Shown here piece by piece: positions 49,801 through 57,241 of a DNA stretch of 64,000 nucleotides (within the stretch, counting starts at the first letter, position 1; each line of letters opens with the position of its first letter). The notes under the pieces are model-generated. The model was not told the DNA's origin and ran no database searches. It saw nothing but the letters and a program-made list of their open reading frames with translations. The position numbers and the translations under genes are program-made. The DNA comes from a virus: positions 62,001 to 126,000 of the IMG/VR virus record IMGVR_UViG_3300034012_003212; one strand, 5' to 3'.

Positions 49801-50255
49801 ATCTCAAGTTCATATAAACCCTCGGATTCGTTATATGTAGTTCCAGGTGAGGCCACAATTGCATCTATTCTAGGCCCCGGGGCACCGGAAGAACTTTCTA
49901 TAGTTATAGAACTAGGATTAGACAGCGAAGGGGTCTTATAAACATACGTGCGGCCTTTGAACCTAGCATATCCATCTGACACTGCTAAATAGGTTCCACT
50001 TGCACCAACGTTGGTGAGAACAAGACCAAAAAGTATTGCATTTTCTGTGTTTGGCTGGTATGAAGAATCACCGTCCTGGGTCCAAAGGGTGCCGCAGATT
50101 TCATTCAGTGCAAGTTCACCTGGATAAATGGAATTTTGCGTCCATTCTGGAGCATCATCAACGTGATTTGTGCCCTGAGGGGGTACGACAGGTCTCAATG
50201 AAGAAATGATCTTCTCTATCCTTCTAGAGAAGTTTGATTGCAGCTTCTTTGGCAT
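46863..50255 (-). CDS. Large tail/baseplate structural protein, fibre attachment candidate
   Basis: The 1130-aa protein starts with a basic helix (KKLQSNFSRRIEKIISSLRP), then APEWTQNSIYPGELALNEICG near residue 35. A series of beta-rich domains follows. Two related segments near the C-terminus (RRITFGTTARKGLVWVRIG and RRVTFGPVVGGRTGFLQIRY) follow similar 'DPNPSLNGDAALDASF' and 'MPNLLGDAALDAGL' stretches and indicate an internal duplication of about 150 residues. No catalytic motif was recognised. It heads the fibre operon, with a TATATA motif about 17 bases upstream, and is linked to the first fibre by ATGA overlap, so it may be the adaptor that carries the fibres. Confidence 0.65.
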   Translation of the reverse strand: MPKKLQSNFSRRIEKIISSLRPVVPPQGTNHVDDAPEWTQNSIYPGELALNEICGTLWTQDGDSSYQPNTENAILFGLVLTNVGASGTYLAVSDGYARFKGRTYVYKTPSLSNPSSITIESSSGAPGPRIDAIVASPGTTYNESEGLYELEISVVRGEEYYAGCGEVKIWPPIVEEPDENCEGGTFLLGLVYVPANLNQSTTQLYPLSVIDAKMDTATATPLDPDGLTSPFYTTFPFPIVTVNDFIRRRQKSNFEWQQNTLMFENQLLYSKAGGCGTMYYVKKTYQSSSSLATDLSSGNLVEFCSTGGGTSSVDTFSDIGFPQSVGAPSFSDGFYTSWDATTRVIDSIAYLNDMIGKLSPSAPFDAGSFDLELSESMGGFSAKALTGLTKLNIVNDSDTPAIAITPNGKPFRDKNNHCLMFGWYDVDTFKSTDTYDDDVLFDAPEIPTYYGISTSSVVTPGSMSVKISVVDDISDHPMLIEGRYLLIRETADPSNFFYVRVKTPATWLTNVLTIPIDNSTPFSSLNGDFDSYEIYIPNRVVSEDDVLFLVSKVDPYENIDQKNDIYTAFTARVETMSSISASSTMHTLAVKYAGLDSTCDFYVENLNTPSITTTTNPFGILTSNKYISGVPVLGTGDRVRLSIDVDDAVNYFYNKDRIIECTNTSDFQPFSLTDADTSTGAPSVGSPWSSNQTLSFDDVDLFVSSSACGDSLSFNLLAYNARGTDVSDIGNALYETDLIVASETTEIPEIDPTDYNGYVPSSGRYTSGSGTIPTGGVPYMYNTASGWGKPYSSVETQDDLSSTEELQLGVATFLTGQDKCGYYFFPYLDYSSINIYADESLTPVSPLPPDYSGIPDLLNNDYRYATFYAGYIDVETHFVRLRIVDGHNINEDWDGIVMSRDFSFQVKLYDPDSGLQTGWLDANKSYDPSDPNPSLNGDAALDASFAQGPLFRRITFGTTARKGLVWVRIGTRYFNADDDPARIAFRNVVIVNSDSVTEGDGWEYIDTELMPELENIQNLVLSLNGSNFPGDFSDPDSPNTMTPGLELEVKLSGDNGTDWVSANDAYDPYVAEMPNLLGDAALDAGLSTTFNRRVTFGPVVGGRTGFLQIRYRIAEGSGIVLNTIILEEYS

Positions 50256-50272
50256 CTCAGAATATATTTGTC

Positions 50273-50282
50273 CTATATATTC
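50273..50282 (-). promoter_or_regulatory. Promoter-like motif GAATATATAG at the fibre operon head
   Basis: The motif lies in the 184-base gap (50256-50439) upstream of the 1130-aa gene, 18 bases before its ATG. Apart from this and the hairpin at 50420-50440 the gap shows nothing recognisable. Confidence 0.45.
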
Positions 50283-50419
50283 TATGACATCACATAAAGA
50301 TGCTGGATGTGATCTATTTTAAGCTTGGGGTGATTTTCTTGTAAAAAAATCTAGCAGATCACAAATCTATATGGGGTTATGATAACGACTTCTCGTTTAC
50401 AGACTGGCGTGCAAGAATA

Positions 50420-50440
50420 ATAACGCGCAATGCGCATTAT
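50420..50440 (-). other. Hairpin at the end of the 141-aa gene
   Basis: A 9-bp stem (ATAACGCGC with GCGCATTAT, one G-U pair on the minus-strand RNA) closes on a three-base loop and abuts the stop codon of the 141-aa gene. No run of T follows (TATTCTTGC), so it is at best a weak terminator. Confidence 0.5.
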
Positions 50441-50865
50441 CACGCACCGACTATTATGTTTATAGTCACATCAGTATCAAGCTCATTTCGTAAATAGATC
50501 GTATCTATAGGCAAAGCATCGGTTCCGGATAGGCTTAATATGGATCCTACTGAATGCCAATCTGATTGATCGAACGACCAGCTGATAACTTTCTCAGAAT
50601 CAGATAGTGAGGAATCGTATGAGGTCAAAAGGAAAAGTATCGAGGGTGATTGTAAGTTTCCATAGGAAACTTCAAATGAACTCGTCGAAGCGGGAAGGAT
50701 GAATGAGGTAAATAAACTATCCTCAACGGGGACGAAAAAGGATTTAAGGGAAAGTTGTTGCTCTGTTGCACCTCCCTTTATTGCGGCTATACGGTCGCAT
50801 AAAAATACTATCCTCTTTTGGGATAATGAATCAAGGCCGTCATAACAAGGATTAGTGTAACTCAT
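50440..50865 (-). CDS. Beta-rich small virion protein candidate
   Basis: The 141-aa product has a short helical N-terminus (LDSLSQKRIVFLCDRIAAIKGG). Beta strands follow (FTSFILPASTSSFEVSYG, SILFLLTSYDS, VISWSFDQSDWHSVGSILSLSG, TIYLRNELDTDVTINIIVGA) in an immunoglobulin- or jelly-roll-like rhythm. It ends the 55-50.4 kb unit and lies before the fibre operon. A fibre, decoration or baseplate role is possible. No family was recognised. Confidence 0.55.
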   Translation of the reverse strand: MSYTNPCYDGLDSLSQKRIVFLCDRIAAIKGGATEQQLSLKSFFVPVEDSLFTSFILPASTSSFEVSYGNLQSPSILFLLTSYDSSLSDSEKVISWSFDQSDWHSVGSILSLSGTDALPIDTIYLRNELDTDVTINIIVGA

Positions 50866-50870
50866 TTGTT

Positions 50871-51632
50871 TTAATATTTTATCTTCGCGTTTCCTATAAC
50901 GCGGGTCTTTTTCCTTCTAGGTTCTTGTGGATTATCATCGGATTCATCGTAGGGATTATCTATTCCATACGAATCACCATCGGAAAAACTTTCTTCGTGC
51001 ACTTCCTCTTCGGAGGTGTTTTCATCTTGAGCTGCATTTTCATCTTGAGCGACAACATCAGTAGTAGTATCATTTATTTCAACATTCGGTACTACTTCAT
51101 TTGATTCTTCTACCATAGAATCTTCAGCTTCTACCTTGACCTGTTCCTTTTCCCCTGTATTCTTTTTTCCCAACTTTAAATAATCCATGTTTGACTTAAG
51201 GAAGAATAGGGCTATAAGAGGAATGGGTATTCCTATTATACAGGAAAGGAAGAGCTTAGCATCCTTTATGTCGTCCCCTGTTATGAACGAGAACAGCTCA
51301 TTAAATGTTGTGAGAAAGTTCTGATTCGACAACAGCTGCACACTCGTGAACGTGTACGAATAATAGACATTTCCGATTATCTGAAGTGCAGATAGCACGA
51401 AAAAGATGAACCATATCGCATAGGAATTTATCCTATCGATCACAGAAATGGCAAGCAAACTGGCAATCGATCCAAGCTCGAATGTTATAGCAAGAAGGAT
51501 CGACAGCCAGATAGGATTTCCTAGATTAAAAAGGTCCACCAAATGGACCATGGATATTGCAGAAGATATGGCAGGAACGGATAAAAACGTACCTATCACA
51601 AGTTTGCGCAATAGCGTATTATTTCTTGTCAT
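50871..51632 (-). CDS. Four-helix membrane protein with acidic cytoplasmic tail
   Basis: The 253-aa product has four hydrophobic segments at about residues 9-30, 36-60, 66-92 and 126-148 (for example AIWFIFFVLSALQIIGNVYY). An acidic tail of about 95 residues rich in Glu, Asp and Asn follows, ending in the basic RRKKTRVIGNAKIKY. The tail probably lies inside the cell. No transporter or holin family was recognised; it is larger than most holins. It overlaps the preceding single-helix membrane protein gene by 14 bases, so the two may act together at the membrane. Confidence 0.6.
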   Translation of the reverse strand: MTRNNTLLRKLVIGTFLSVPAISSAISMVHLVDLFNLGNPIWLSILLAITFELGSIASLLAISVIDRINSYAIWFIFFVLSALQIIGNVYYSYTFTSVQLLSNQNFLTTFNELFSFITGDDIKDAKLFLSCIIGIPIPLIALFFLKSNMDYLKLGKKNTGEKEQVKVEAEDSMVEESNEVVPNVEINDTTTDVVAQDENAAQDENTSEEEVHEESFSDGDSYGIDNPYDESDDNPQEPRRKKTRVIGNAKIKY

Positions 51633-51915
51633 CTTTTGATATTTTTAATCGTATTTCTGAGAGACTTGTCTTCTTTTTGTCCAAATCATCTTCAAAAATC
51701 AAAAAATCGTACAGTCTCTCGGAAACTATTCTATCAATATCTTGCTTCGTTGGTGCAGCATTAGCAGTCTCTATACTATCCCGGATCTCAATCTCTTTTG
51801 TGAGCTTGTTTATCGCGCTGGTCTGCGAACAACTCCTAAAGAACAACAACATCATAATGGATATGAGAATTATTGTTCCGTATGTATCAACCAATTTTAC
51901 TACAGCATTTTTCAT
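51619..51915 (-). CDS. Single-span membrane protein with coiled coil, spanin-like layout
   Basis: The 98-aa product has one N-terminal membrane helix (TIILISIMMLLFF, residues 13-25) followed by a charged helical domain (AINKLTKEIEIRDSIET, KQDIDRIVSERLYDFL). This signal-anchor plus coiled-coil layout is that of inner-membrane spanins, but also of other small phage membrane proteins, and no outer-membrane partner was found. It starts one base after the 99-aa gene and overlaps the four-helix membrane protein. The lysis assignment is speculative. Confidence 0.55.
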   Translation of the reverse strand: MKNAVVKLVDTYGTIILISIMMLLFFRSCSQTSAINKLTKEIEIRDSIETANAAPTKQDIDRIVSERLYDFLIFEDDLDKKKTSLSEIRLKISKDDKK

Positions 51916-51916
51916 A

Positions 51917-52216
51917 TTAATTCTTTCTCCTCTCTATCAAATTTTTTATTGAACTGTGCTTGACATCTGTAACAACCTTAATAAAATTGTCCTGGTCTAT
52001 TGTAGCACCCTTTTGTAGCAAATTAGGAGGAATGAGCATACCAACTGACTTAATGATAGAATCAATTGCTATGTTCAGATCCTCCTCTTGCTTTTTTCCA
52101 TCTTCTACGTCCTGGATTATCTGATTTATCTCATTGAGAATGAACAAATTGCTTAGGTATGAACGAAAAACATTATTACAGTTCAAACTATTGAGTAGTT
52201 CATTTAATCCAAACAT
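51917..52216 (-). CDS. Hypothetical helical protein
   Basis: The 99-aa product is predicted helical throughout (MFGLNELLNSLNCNNVFRS, NEINQIIQDVEDGKKQEED, AIDSIIKSVGMLIPPNLLQKG). It ends in a basic stretch (KNLIERRKN). No motif was recognised. It lies 14 bases after the 186-aa gene and one base before the membrane protein gene, in a unit of small proteins that follows the nuclease and sigma factor genes. Confidence 0.55.
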   Translation of the reverse strand: MFGLNELLNSLNCNNVFRSYLSNLFILNEINQIIQDVEDGKKQEEDLNIAIDSIIKSVGMLIPPNLLQKGATIDQDNFIKVVTDVKHSSIKNLIERRKN

Positions 52217-52230
52217 ATCAGCTCCAATTG

Positions 52231-52791
52231 TTAGTTCTCTTCATCAAACTCGATTAATTCATCGGGGTCCAACAGTCCCATTATCTTGGCATTCAGTTTA
52301 TCAAGATACGATTGAACTTTTGACTTCCTAACCATTGCTTCGTTCAGACAGATGAGAACGGGCTCAACGATTGCTGCAAGTTTTAATGCAGAATTGTATC
52401 CAGTTCCTGTCGCCTTCTGAAGATAATAATACAGAGCTTCTAAGTGTATGTTGGTCATGCCAAAATTATACTCATCGCTCTGAAGTGTGGCTGATTCTTC
52501 CTTTGCTTCTTTCAAAGCATTGTGTAAACGAATAACGCCTAGCGCATCCTTTCCATCGTACTTTACATCATTTTCAATGAAATTAAGGCATTTTGTTACA
52601 AATGACCTTTCAGTTGAAACTATGTATTTCCTTTCATCGAAATTCTTGGAAACAACTTGAATTTGTTCCCGCAACTCAGAAATCTCAGACTCGCTAAGAG
52701 TCCTAAAATTCTTCGTTTCCTCGGTTGAAGCATCACTTGTTGTGATAATTTCTCCCTCTATAGCATCAACTTGTGCTATCTCTTCTCTCAT
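52231..52791 (-). CDS. Hypothetical acidic helical protein
   Basis: The 186-aa product has an acidic N-terminus, a coiled-coil-like helix (ISELREQIQVVSKNFDERKY), and a compact helical middle (SFVTKCLNFIENDVKYDG, RLHNALKEAKEESATLQ, LEALYYYLQKATGTG). The tail is acidic (LLDPDELIEFDEEN). Its start overlaps the end of the PD-(D/E)XK nuclease gene by 26 bases. No family was recognised. A partner of the nuclease is possible by position only. Confidence 0.55.
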   Translation of the reverse strand: MREEIAQVDAIEGEIITTSDASTEETKNFRTLSESEISELREQIQVVSKNFDERKYIVSTERSFVTKCLNFIENDVKYDGKDALGVIRLHNALKEAKEESATLQSDEYNFGMTNIHLEALYYYLQKATGTGYNSALKLAAIVEPVLICLNEAMVRKSKVQSYLDKLNAKIMGLLDPDELIEFDEEN

Positions 52792-53557
52792 ACAGTACCT
52801 CGTAATTAAATGATGAATGAAACTTGTTCAATAACTCTTTGAACCCATTAAAGTATATATCTCTATCTTTGCGCAACAACTCAAAAATCTGAAGTCCAGT
52901 CTTATCATTACATATTAAGATCTGGGATTTTTCTACCTCCATCTCATACATCTCCTCGTATGCGACCATGTATGCCGCAACTTGCATGAAGTATGTCTCA
53001 ATCTCGTCCTCTGTTTTTTCCCTACTCGATGATTTATAGTCTCGAATTATGACAGAATTCTCAGTGAAATATGAACAATCACACGTTCCGGCGAACTTAT
53101 GTTCCAATGAAAACAGAGGTTCTTCCAATCCAGATATGAACTTAAAGTCGGATAAAAACTTAGGGGAATTGTAGTAAAAGTAGAATAGTTTTCTCCCCTT
53201 GGCTATAGTATCACGGCTGAATCCTTTTTCAGTTAGGCTTGTTGGAACTAATTCCTGCGTTTTCTGAAGTGCACTATTTTTATTGTGTGATATGTTGTAT
53301 TCTCGCATGAATACCTCGAGGAATTCATGCATGCACGTACCACGATCTGCTGCAGCCTTTGCTATAGACTTACTCGCTTCTTCTCCTACTGATAATTTCC
53401 ATTGCTCTAATTTTGGATTAGGTAGGAGGGATGTAACTGTTGTTACTGAAGGAAAATATAACCAGTTAAGACCAGTTCGGGTGTATTCGTTTATCTTGTA
53501 GAAACGCTTCCCATCTATCTCTTCACGGCCGTCGTAGAGATACTTATTTTGATACAT
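52766..53557 (-). CDS. PD-(D/E)XK nuclease (RecB/Cas4-like exonuclease family)
   Basis: The 263-aa protein follows the RecB-family pattern: FPSVTTVTSLLPNP near residue 35, ADRGTCMHEFLEVF near 70 with the conserved Gly and His, EHKFAGTCDCSY near 152 supplying the first acidic residue, IIRDYKSSSR near 170 as the D-x-K core, and YFMQVAAYMVAYE near 188 with the Gln and Tyr of the final motif. It should cut or degrade DNA from ends, useful in recombination, genome processing or host DNA breakdown. It overlaps the genes on both sides and belongs to the sigma factor unit. Confidence 0.85.
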   Translation of the reverse strand: MYQNKYLYDGREEIDGKRFYKINEYTRTGLNWLYFPSVTTVTSLLPNPKLEQWKLSVGEEASKSIAKAAADRGTCMHEFLEVFMREYNISHNKNSALQKTQELVPTSLTEKGFSRDTIAKGRKLFYFYYNSPKFLSDFKFISGLEEPLFSLEHKFAGTCDCSYFTENSVIIRDYKSSSREKTEDEIETYFMQVAAYMVAYEEMYEMEVEKSQILICNDKTGLQIFELLRKDRDIYFNGFKELLNKFHSSFNYEVLYERRDSTS

Positions 53558-54023
53558 ATGTACTAAAAAAATATTTTAGGTAAGGAAAAGACCATATAAT
53601 AAAACAAGCGAATATGACCCTTCTCACAAACCACCAGAACCCTATCTCGTACATTAACGGTGAAAATTTGATGAGATATGAATTCGTTTCTTCGATTCTT
53701 TCGACGGTTGGCATTATGATTTCCGATAGGTTATTGTCAACCAACCAGTTTATCATAGGTTTTATCCTATCGAGAACAAGAGTTTTTTGCACGTCATTGG
53801 GGAGGCTTTGTTCTTCAAATGGAACGGACCTCACTGTGTACATTCTACCTACCCAGTCATGGCGTAAATTGAACTCAAGCCATTTTTCATTTCCCCTGTT
53901 TTTCCGTATGAATAGCCAGATGTAAACGTAGAAATAAATGTCCTTAAGTCCAGTTTTTAGCAAAAAAATATTTATCATTCTCTGAATTCTCCGAGTATAG
54001 TCAGATGCTCTTCCATTCATCAT
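53544..54023 (-). CDS. Hypothetical protein with C-terminal membrane segment
   Basis: The 159-aa product is rich in aromatic residues (IYFYVYIWLFIRKN near 30) and basic at the N-terminus. One hydrophobic stretch lies near the C-terminus (IGFWWFVRRVIFACFIIWSF, about 127-146) and may anchor it to the membrane. The middle (DVQKTLVLDRIKPMINWLVDNN) is helical. It overlaps the 3' end of the sigma factor gene by 23 bases and the start of the nuclease gene by 14. No family was recognised. Confidence 0.55.
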   Translation of the reverse strand: MMNGRASDYTRRIQRMINIFLLKTGLKDIYFYVYIWLFIRKNRGNEKWLEFNLRHDWVGRMYTVRSVPFEEQSLPNDVQKTLVLDRIKPMINWLVDNNLSEIIMPTVERIEETNSYLIKFSPLMYEIGFWWFVRRVIFACFIIWSFPYLKYFFSTYVSK

Positions 54024-54669
54024 ATAAATGCTGCAATCTATTTTTCAAGATTCGTCTTCCCTTATGAATGTATATCTTGCACTTGGGCATGTCTAGTTTA
54101 TACTTTTCTGCAAGATCCTTGTAACTCATCTTGTGGACTTCCCGATCCCAAATTATCCCCTTGTATCTATCATCAAGCTCTCGTATTTCTTTTATTACTG
54201 ATCGAATGAGGTATCTGAGGGCATCGTTTTTTATCTGTTTATCCGCATCGGGATTATCAATGTACTGATCCTTGACAGAAGATTCTATAAACATCTTAGC
54301 CTGAGACTGAGACGAATCCGAAGATCCTGCGGTGTGTGTTAATTCACCGTTGTTCATGGAAACTTCTTTGTATTTTTTCTTTTTACTCAGCTTGATAAGA
54401 GCTTCATTTTTTGCTATGGTATAAGACCATGTAGAAAATTTGAAGTATTCATTATAGCTGTCAATATTTATAAATATCTTCAGTAATGCATCACTGACGC
54501 AATCTTCCACGTCCATGTGTGAAAGTTCATTCGCTGCATTATAGTATTTATTTATAAAGAACTGAAAACGAGGCTTGAGCTCATTGTACAAAATGATGTA
54601 ATTCTCATGCGTCCTCGTGTTGAAATACTGCATGCCCAATTGCTGCAGATCTCTACCTTCTCTTCTCAT
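54001..54669 (-). CDS. RNA polymerase sigma factor (ECF/sigma-70-like)
   Basis: The ATG at 54669 gives 222 aa. GGAGGA seven bases upstream supports it over the upstream frame to 54711. Region 2 lies at about 40-110: VEDCVSDALLKIFINIDSYN, FKFSTWSYTIAKNEALIKLSKKK, the classic 2.2-2.4 layout. Region 4 is at the C-terminus: LDDRYKGIIWDREVHKMSYKDLAEKYKLDMPKCKIYIHKGRR (in pieces), a helix-turn-helix. It should direct host RNA polymerase to phage promoters, by analogy to T4 gp55, perhaps those with the TTGATATATAG motif. It overlaps the dCMP deaminase gene by 17 bases. Confidence 0.85.
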   Translation of the reverse strand: MRREGRDLQQLGMQYFNTRTHENYIILYNELKPRFQFFINKYYNAANELSHMDVEDCVSDALLKIFINIDSYNEYFKFSTWSYTIAKNEALIKLSKKKKYKEVSMNNGELTHTAGSSDSSQSQAKMFIESSVKDQYIDNPDADKQIKNDALRYLIRSVIKEIRELDDRYKGIIWDREVHKMSYKDLAEKYKLDMPKCKIYIHKGRRILKNRLQHLYDEWKSI

Positions 54670-55189
54670 TATATTCCTCCAAAATATAAGGGTAGTGATT
54701 ATGGAAATCACTGAAACTTCCGTGTCTTATCTTTAGCTTATCGGAATTTAAGACTGCGAGATGACGAATATCTCGATACTCTTCTTTCCAGTATATGCAC
54801 TTAAATCCTGAATTTATGAGGATTTTCATACATACTTCGCATGGAGAGTGTGTTAGAAGAACGACATAATCCTCTGGATTGTGTTCGTTGAACTTTGCAA
54901 CAAGATTCATTTCTGCATGGACAAACCCACTAGATCCGGATTCGAGGGAATTCTCCTCGCCGGACGTTGCTGGATTTATTTCAGCTCCTGGATATGAACC
55001 GTTGTAACCAAAACTGCCAATCTTTGAAAAGTCTTTTTTCAGTGCAATTGCACCAACCTTCAAAGTCTTTGAAACAGAAAGGCTTGCAATCTGACAAACA
55101 AAGTCAGTGAAAACATCTATCTTCTGGGACTTCCTCTTTGAACCCATGATCGAATCAACTTCCGTGGATGGTCTGAACTCGCTGCTCAT
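54653..55189 (-). CDS. Deoxycytidylate (dCMP) deaminase
   Basis: The 178-aa protein has the cytidine-deaminase zinc site: GFVHAEMNLVAKF with His91 and the catalytic Glu93, and SPCEVCMKILINSG with Cys117 and Cys120. GAIALKKD near 46 and a GYNG loop near 61 fit the dCMP deaminase subfamily. It makes dUMP from dCMP, feeding thymidylate synthesis. Because dCMP is also the substrate of the hydroxymethylase-like enzyme at 18 kb, the two compete for one pool, as T4 gp42 and its deaminase do. It heads the sigma factor unit after a 39-base gap. Confidence 0.9.
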   Translation of the reverse strand: MSSEFRPSTEVDSIMGSKRKSQKIDVFTDFVCQIASLSVSKTLKVGAIALKKDFSKIGSFGYNGSYPGAEINPATSGEENSLESGSSGFVHAEMNLVAKFNEHNPEDYVVLLTHSPCEVCMKILINSGFKCIYWKEEYRDIRHLAVLNSDKLKIRHGSFSDFHNHYPYILEEYNEKRR

Positions 55190-55228
55190 TGCAAATATAA
55201 CAAAGATTGCTTCGAGAAAAAAATATTT

Positions 55229-56995
55229 TTATCGACCTTCGTTCAAAAATCCTGATAGCGTGATGTTCTTAGCTATTTCCGCACCAAGTTTCTTTATCGA
55301 AGAAAGAGAAAGCTCAACTACATTAGAGGGAACGATCGTGGGATTGTTGATGTTCATCGGAGAAAAGACATTCGTGTTTTCTTCCTTTGAGGGTTCTGTT
55401 TTAGAAAATTCTGGATTGACGAATGTCACACTTTCCTTTGCATTGAAGGGCGGTGATGCAGATTCTTCAGTGGAAACATTATTGGTTATACTCATCGGCT
55501 GTATGTTTGTTACAGAAGTTTGTATAGCCTGCGATATATTTTCTGCCAGTTCCTTTGATGTTATTTTTTCGGTGGCTTCGCTCTCTCGGGTAATCATCCT
55601 CTCAACCGCATTGAAGAATGTTTCAGTTCTTGGCGTTATGACTATACTAGGAGTGGATTGAGGTGCTTCTCCGGTCGCAACTTCTCTAGTAGTGGAACCG
55701 CCTTCCACATACGAAGAGGAATTGTTAAGATCCATAGATCGTATGGATTCGATGATTCTGTCTTTGATCAAATTGGTCGATGTTCTCTCTGAGGTTCTAA
55801 TCTCTGGAGATTGAGATTCAACAAAGGGGATGCTTGTTGAATTTGAGATCATGTCATTCTGCAATACGCTGGTGCTGATCTTCTCTACTTCATTCAAAAT
55901 AGGAATAGTGCTTTCGATCACCTTAGTTTTTTCAATGAGCTGATTCAAAGAAGATGACAGGGTATCTTTGCTCGTCTGGATCCTTTCACTCGTTCCAGGA
56001 TATTGCTCAACAGGTGTGGTGACTATATTCTCTGTCGCTTCCCTGACTTCGGACGATGATTTTTCTAACATTCGTTCAAGTGAAGACGAAACATCTCTCA
56101 TCTGTGAAGTTGTTTCCACCGCAGTCTCGGCTTTTTTCTCGGTTGTTATTGCATTGAAGAGGGAAGAAAAAGTATTCTGCACTCCATCGATAATACGCTC
56201 CTTTAGAACGGATGCAACAGGTAACACATTGAGTGATCCACCCGGGAGCTGTTGCACAACTTCTTTTGTTGTTTCTAACGTCTTAGAAAAAACTTGATTC
56301 TCTGCCCCAAACGATGTTTTTGAATTTGATATAAACTCCTGCAGACTGTTCCCCGACTCCTTTTCCGTGTTCCTTTCTACTATGTTAGATATTACGCTCT
56401 GTATGAAGTTTTCAGTCTTTGATGCTATCTGATTTGTGAGCTCCGACGATTCAGTTGAAGTTGTGCTAGTCGATTCCCTTTCCCCGGGAACTGAAAATAT
56501 CCTGGTTTCTATAGGTTGCACTGAAGAAACTTGGGGTTCTACTACTGGAGCTTCTGCTGATCTTTCATTCGCCTGAACGTTTACATTGACGGTTATTTCC
56601 GGGGGGAATTGTTGTACGATTGGACCTGTTTCCCTAACTATAGGCTGCTGGGTCTCAGGTTTGGCCTTTTGTTCTAGAACTGTGGTCTTAGAAGGAGCTG
56701 ATGAAATCTCTCGTTGTTCGAGTATCTTTCCATACTGTTTCTCTACATTCTTTACACTGATCTCGCTTGACTTCTTTTTCGCAATGATGTAATCATCTTC
56801 CTTTTTCTCAAAGGATACATCAAAATCAAGCATGGCAGAATTCAGGTACTCGACTGCATCTGATTCGCCGTCGTATGAATACACAGCAGATTGGATCGCA
56901 TCCAATTCATCCTGTGAAAACACGGAATCACTCGATGCTTTTACCACGAGCTGGTCATCACTACTGGAGGCTAAGATGATGTTTTCTTCATCCAT
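55229..56995 (-). CDS. Ser/Thr-rich helical protein, tail assembly or tape-measure candidate
   Basis: The 588-aa product has a folded N-terminus (about 1-110), a Pro/Gln/Val-rich strand (PPEITVNVNVQANE near 133), and then about 400 residues rich in Ser, Thr and Glu with long helical stretches (RMLEKSSSEVREATENI, QLIEKTKVIESTIPILNEVEKI). It has no catalytic motif. It follows the gp26-like gene and its small partner, three bases after the latter. That position, and a length close to T4 gp29 (590 aa), make it a tape-measure candidate, though the composition is unusual. Confidence 0.5.
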   Translation of the reverse strand: MDEENIILASSSDDQLVVKASSDSVFSQDELDAIQSAVYSYDGESDAVEYLNSAMLDFDVSFEKKEDDYIIAKKKSSEISVKNVEKQYGKILEQREISSAPSKTTVLEQKAKPETQQPIVRETGPIVQQFPPEITVNVNVQANERSAEAPVVEPQVSSVQPIETRIFSVPGERESTSTTSTESSELTNQIASKTENFIQSVISNIVERNTEKESGNSLQEFISNSKTSFGAENQVFSKTLETTKEVVQQLPGGSLNVLPVASVLKERIIDGVQNTFSSLFNAITTEKKAETAVETTSQMRDVSSSLERMLEKSSSEVREATENIVTTPVEQYPGTSERIQTSKDTLSSSLNQLIEKTKVIESTIPILNEVEKISTSVLQNDMISNSTSIPFVESQSPEIRTSERTSTNLIKDRIIESIRSMDLNNSSSYVEGGSTTREVATGEAPQSTPSIVITPRTETFFNAVERMITRESEATEKITSKELAENISQAIQTSVTNIQPMSITNNVSTEESASPPFNAKESVTFVNPEFSKTEPSKEENTNVFSPMNINNPTIVPSNVVELSLSSIKKLGAEIAKNITLSGFLNEGR

Positions 56996-56998
56996 ATT

Positions 56999-57241
56999 TT
57001 ATAGTATCTTTTTTGTTCCCAGCTTCGCTTCTTCGATCTTATCAAGAAGTTCAAGGTAATTTTCAAGAAGTGTCTGGTACTCATAGAATGGCATGGATTC
57101 TATTCCTGTACTGCTGAGATTCAACTTCATGTACAACAACATCTTTGTGTTCAGAAAATCCGATAGATCAATCTGAAATGTTTGGTATAAAGAGTTCTTT
57201 AATTCCTCGCTGAAATCGAAGTGGTGCGACGACCCCGGCAT
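56999..57241 (-). CDS. Small helical partner of the gp26-like protein, overlapping frame
   Basis: From ATG 57241 the product is 80 aa: FSEELKNSLYQTFQIDLSDFL, then MPFYEYQTLLENYLELLDKIEEAK. The open frame continues upstream to 57364 beneath the gp26-like gene, and the first 74 bases from the ATG also encode the C-terminus of that gene in another frame. No SD precedes the ATG. The frames differ by +1 (or -2), so a frameshift fusion is an alternative to independent initiation. The 'MPFYEY' helix resembles small tail-assembly chaperone partners. Confidence 0.65.
   Translation of the reverse strand: MPGSSHHFDFSEELKNSLYQTFQIDLSDFLNTKMLLYMKLNLSSTGIESMPFYEYQTLLENYLELLDKIEEAKLGTKKIL

Noticed and set aside
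50420-50440. Hairpin after the 141-aa gene as an intrinsic terminator.
   Set aside because: The stem is good, but the following minus-strand sequence has no T run, so it is listed only as a hairpin.
55107-55661. A 184-aa plus-strand open frame crossing the gap before the dCMP deaminase gene.
   Set aside because: It is antisense to two supported minus-strand genes, and its composition mirrors their Ser/Glu codons.
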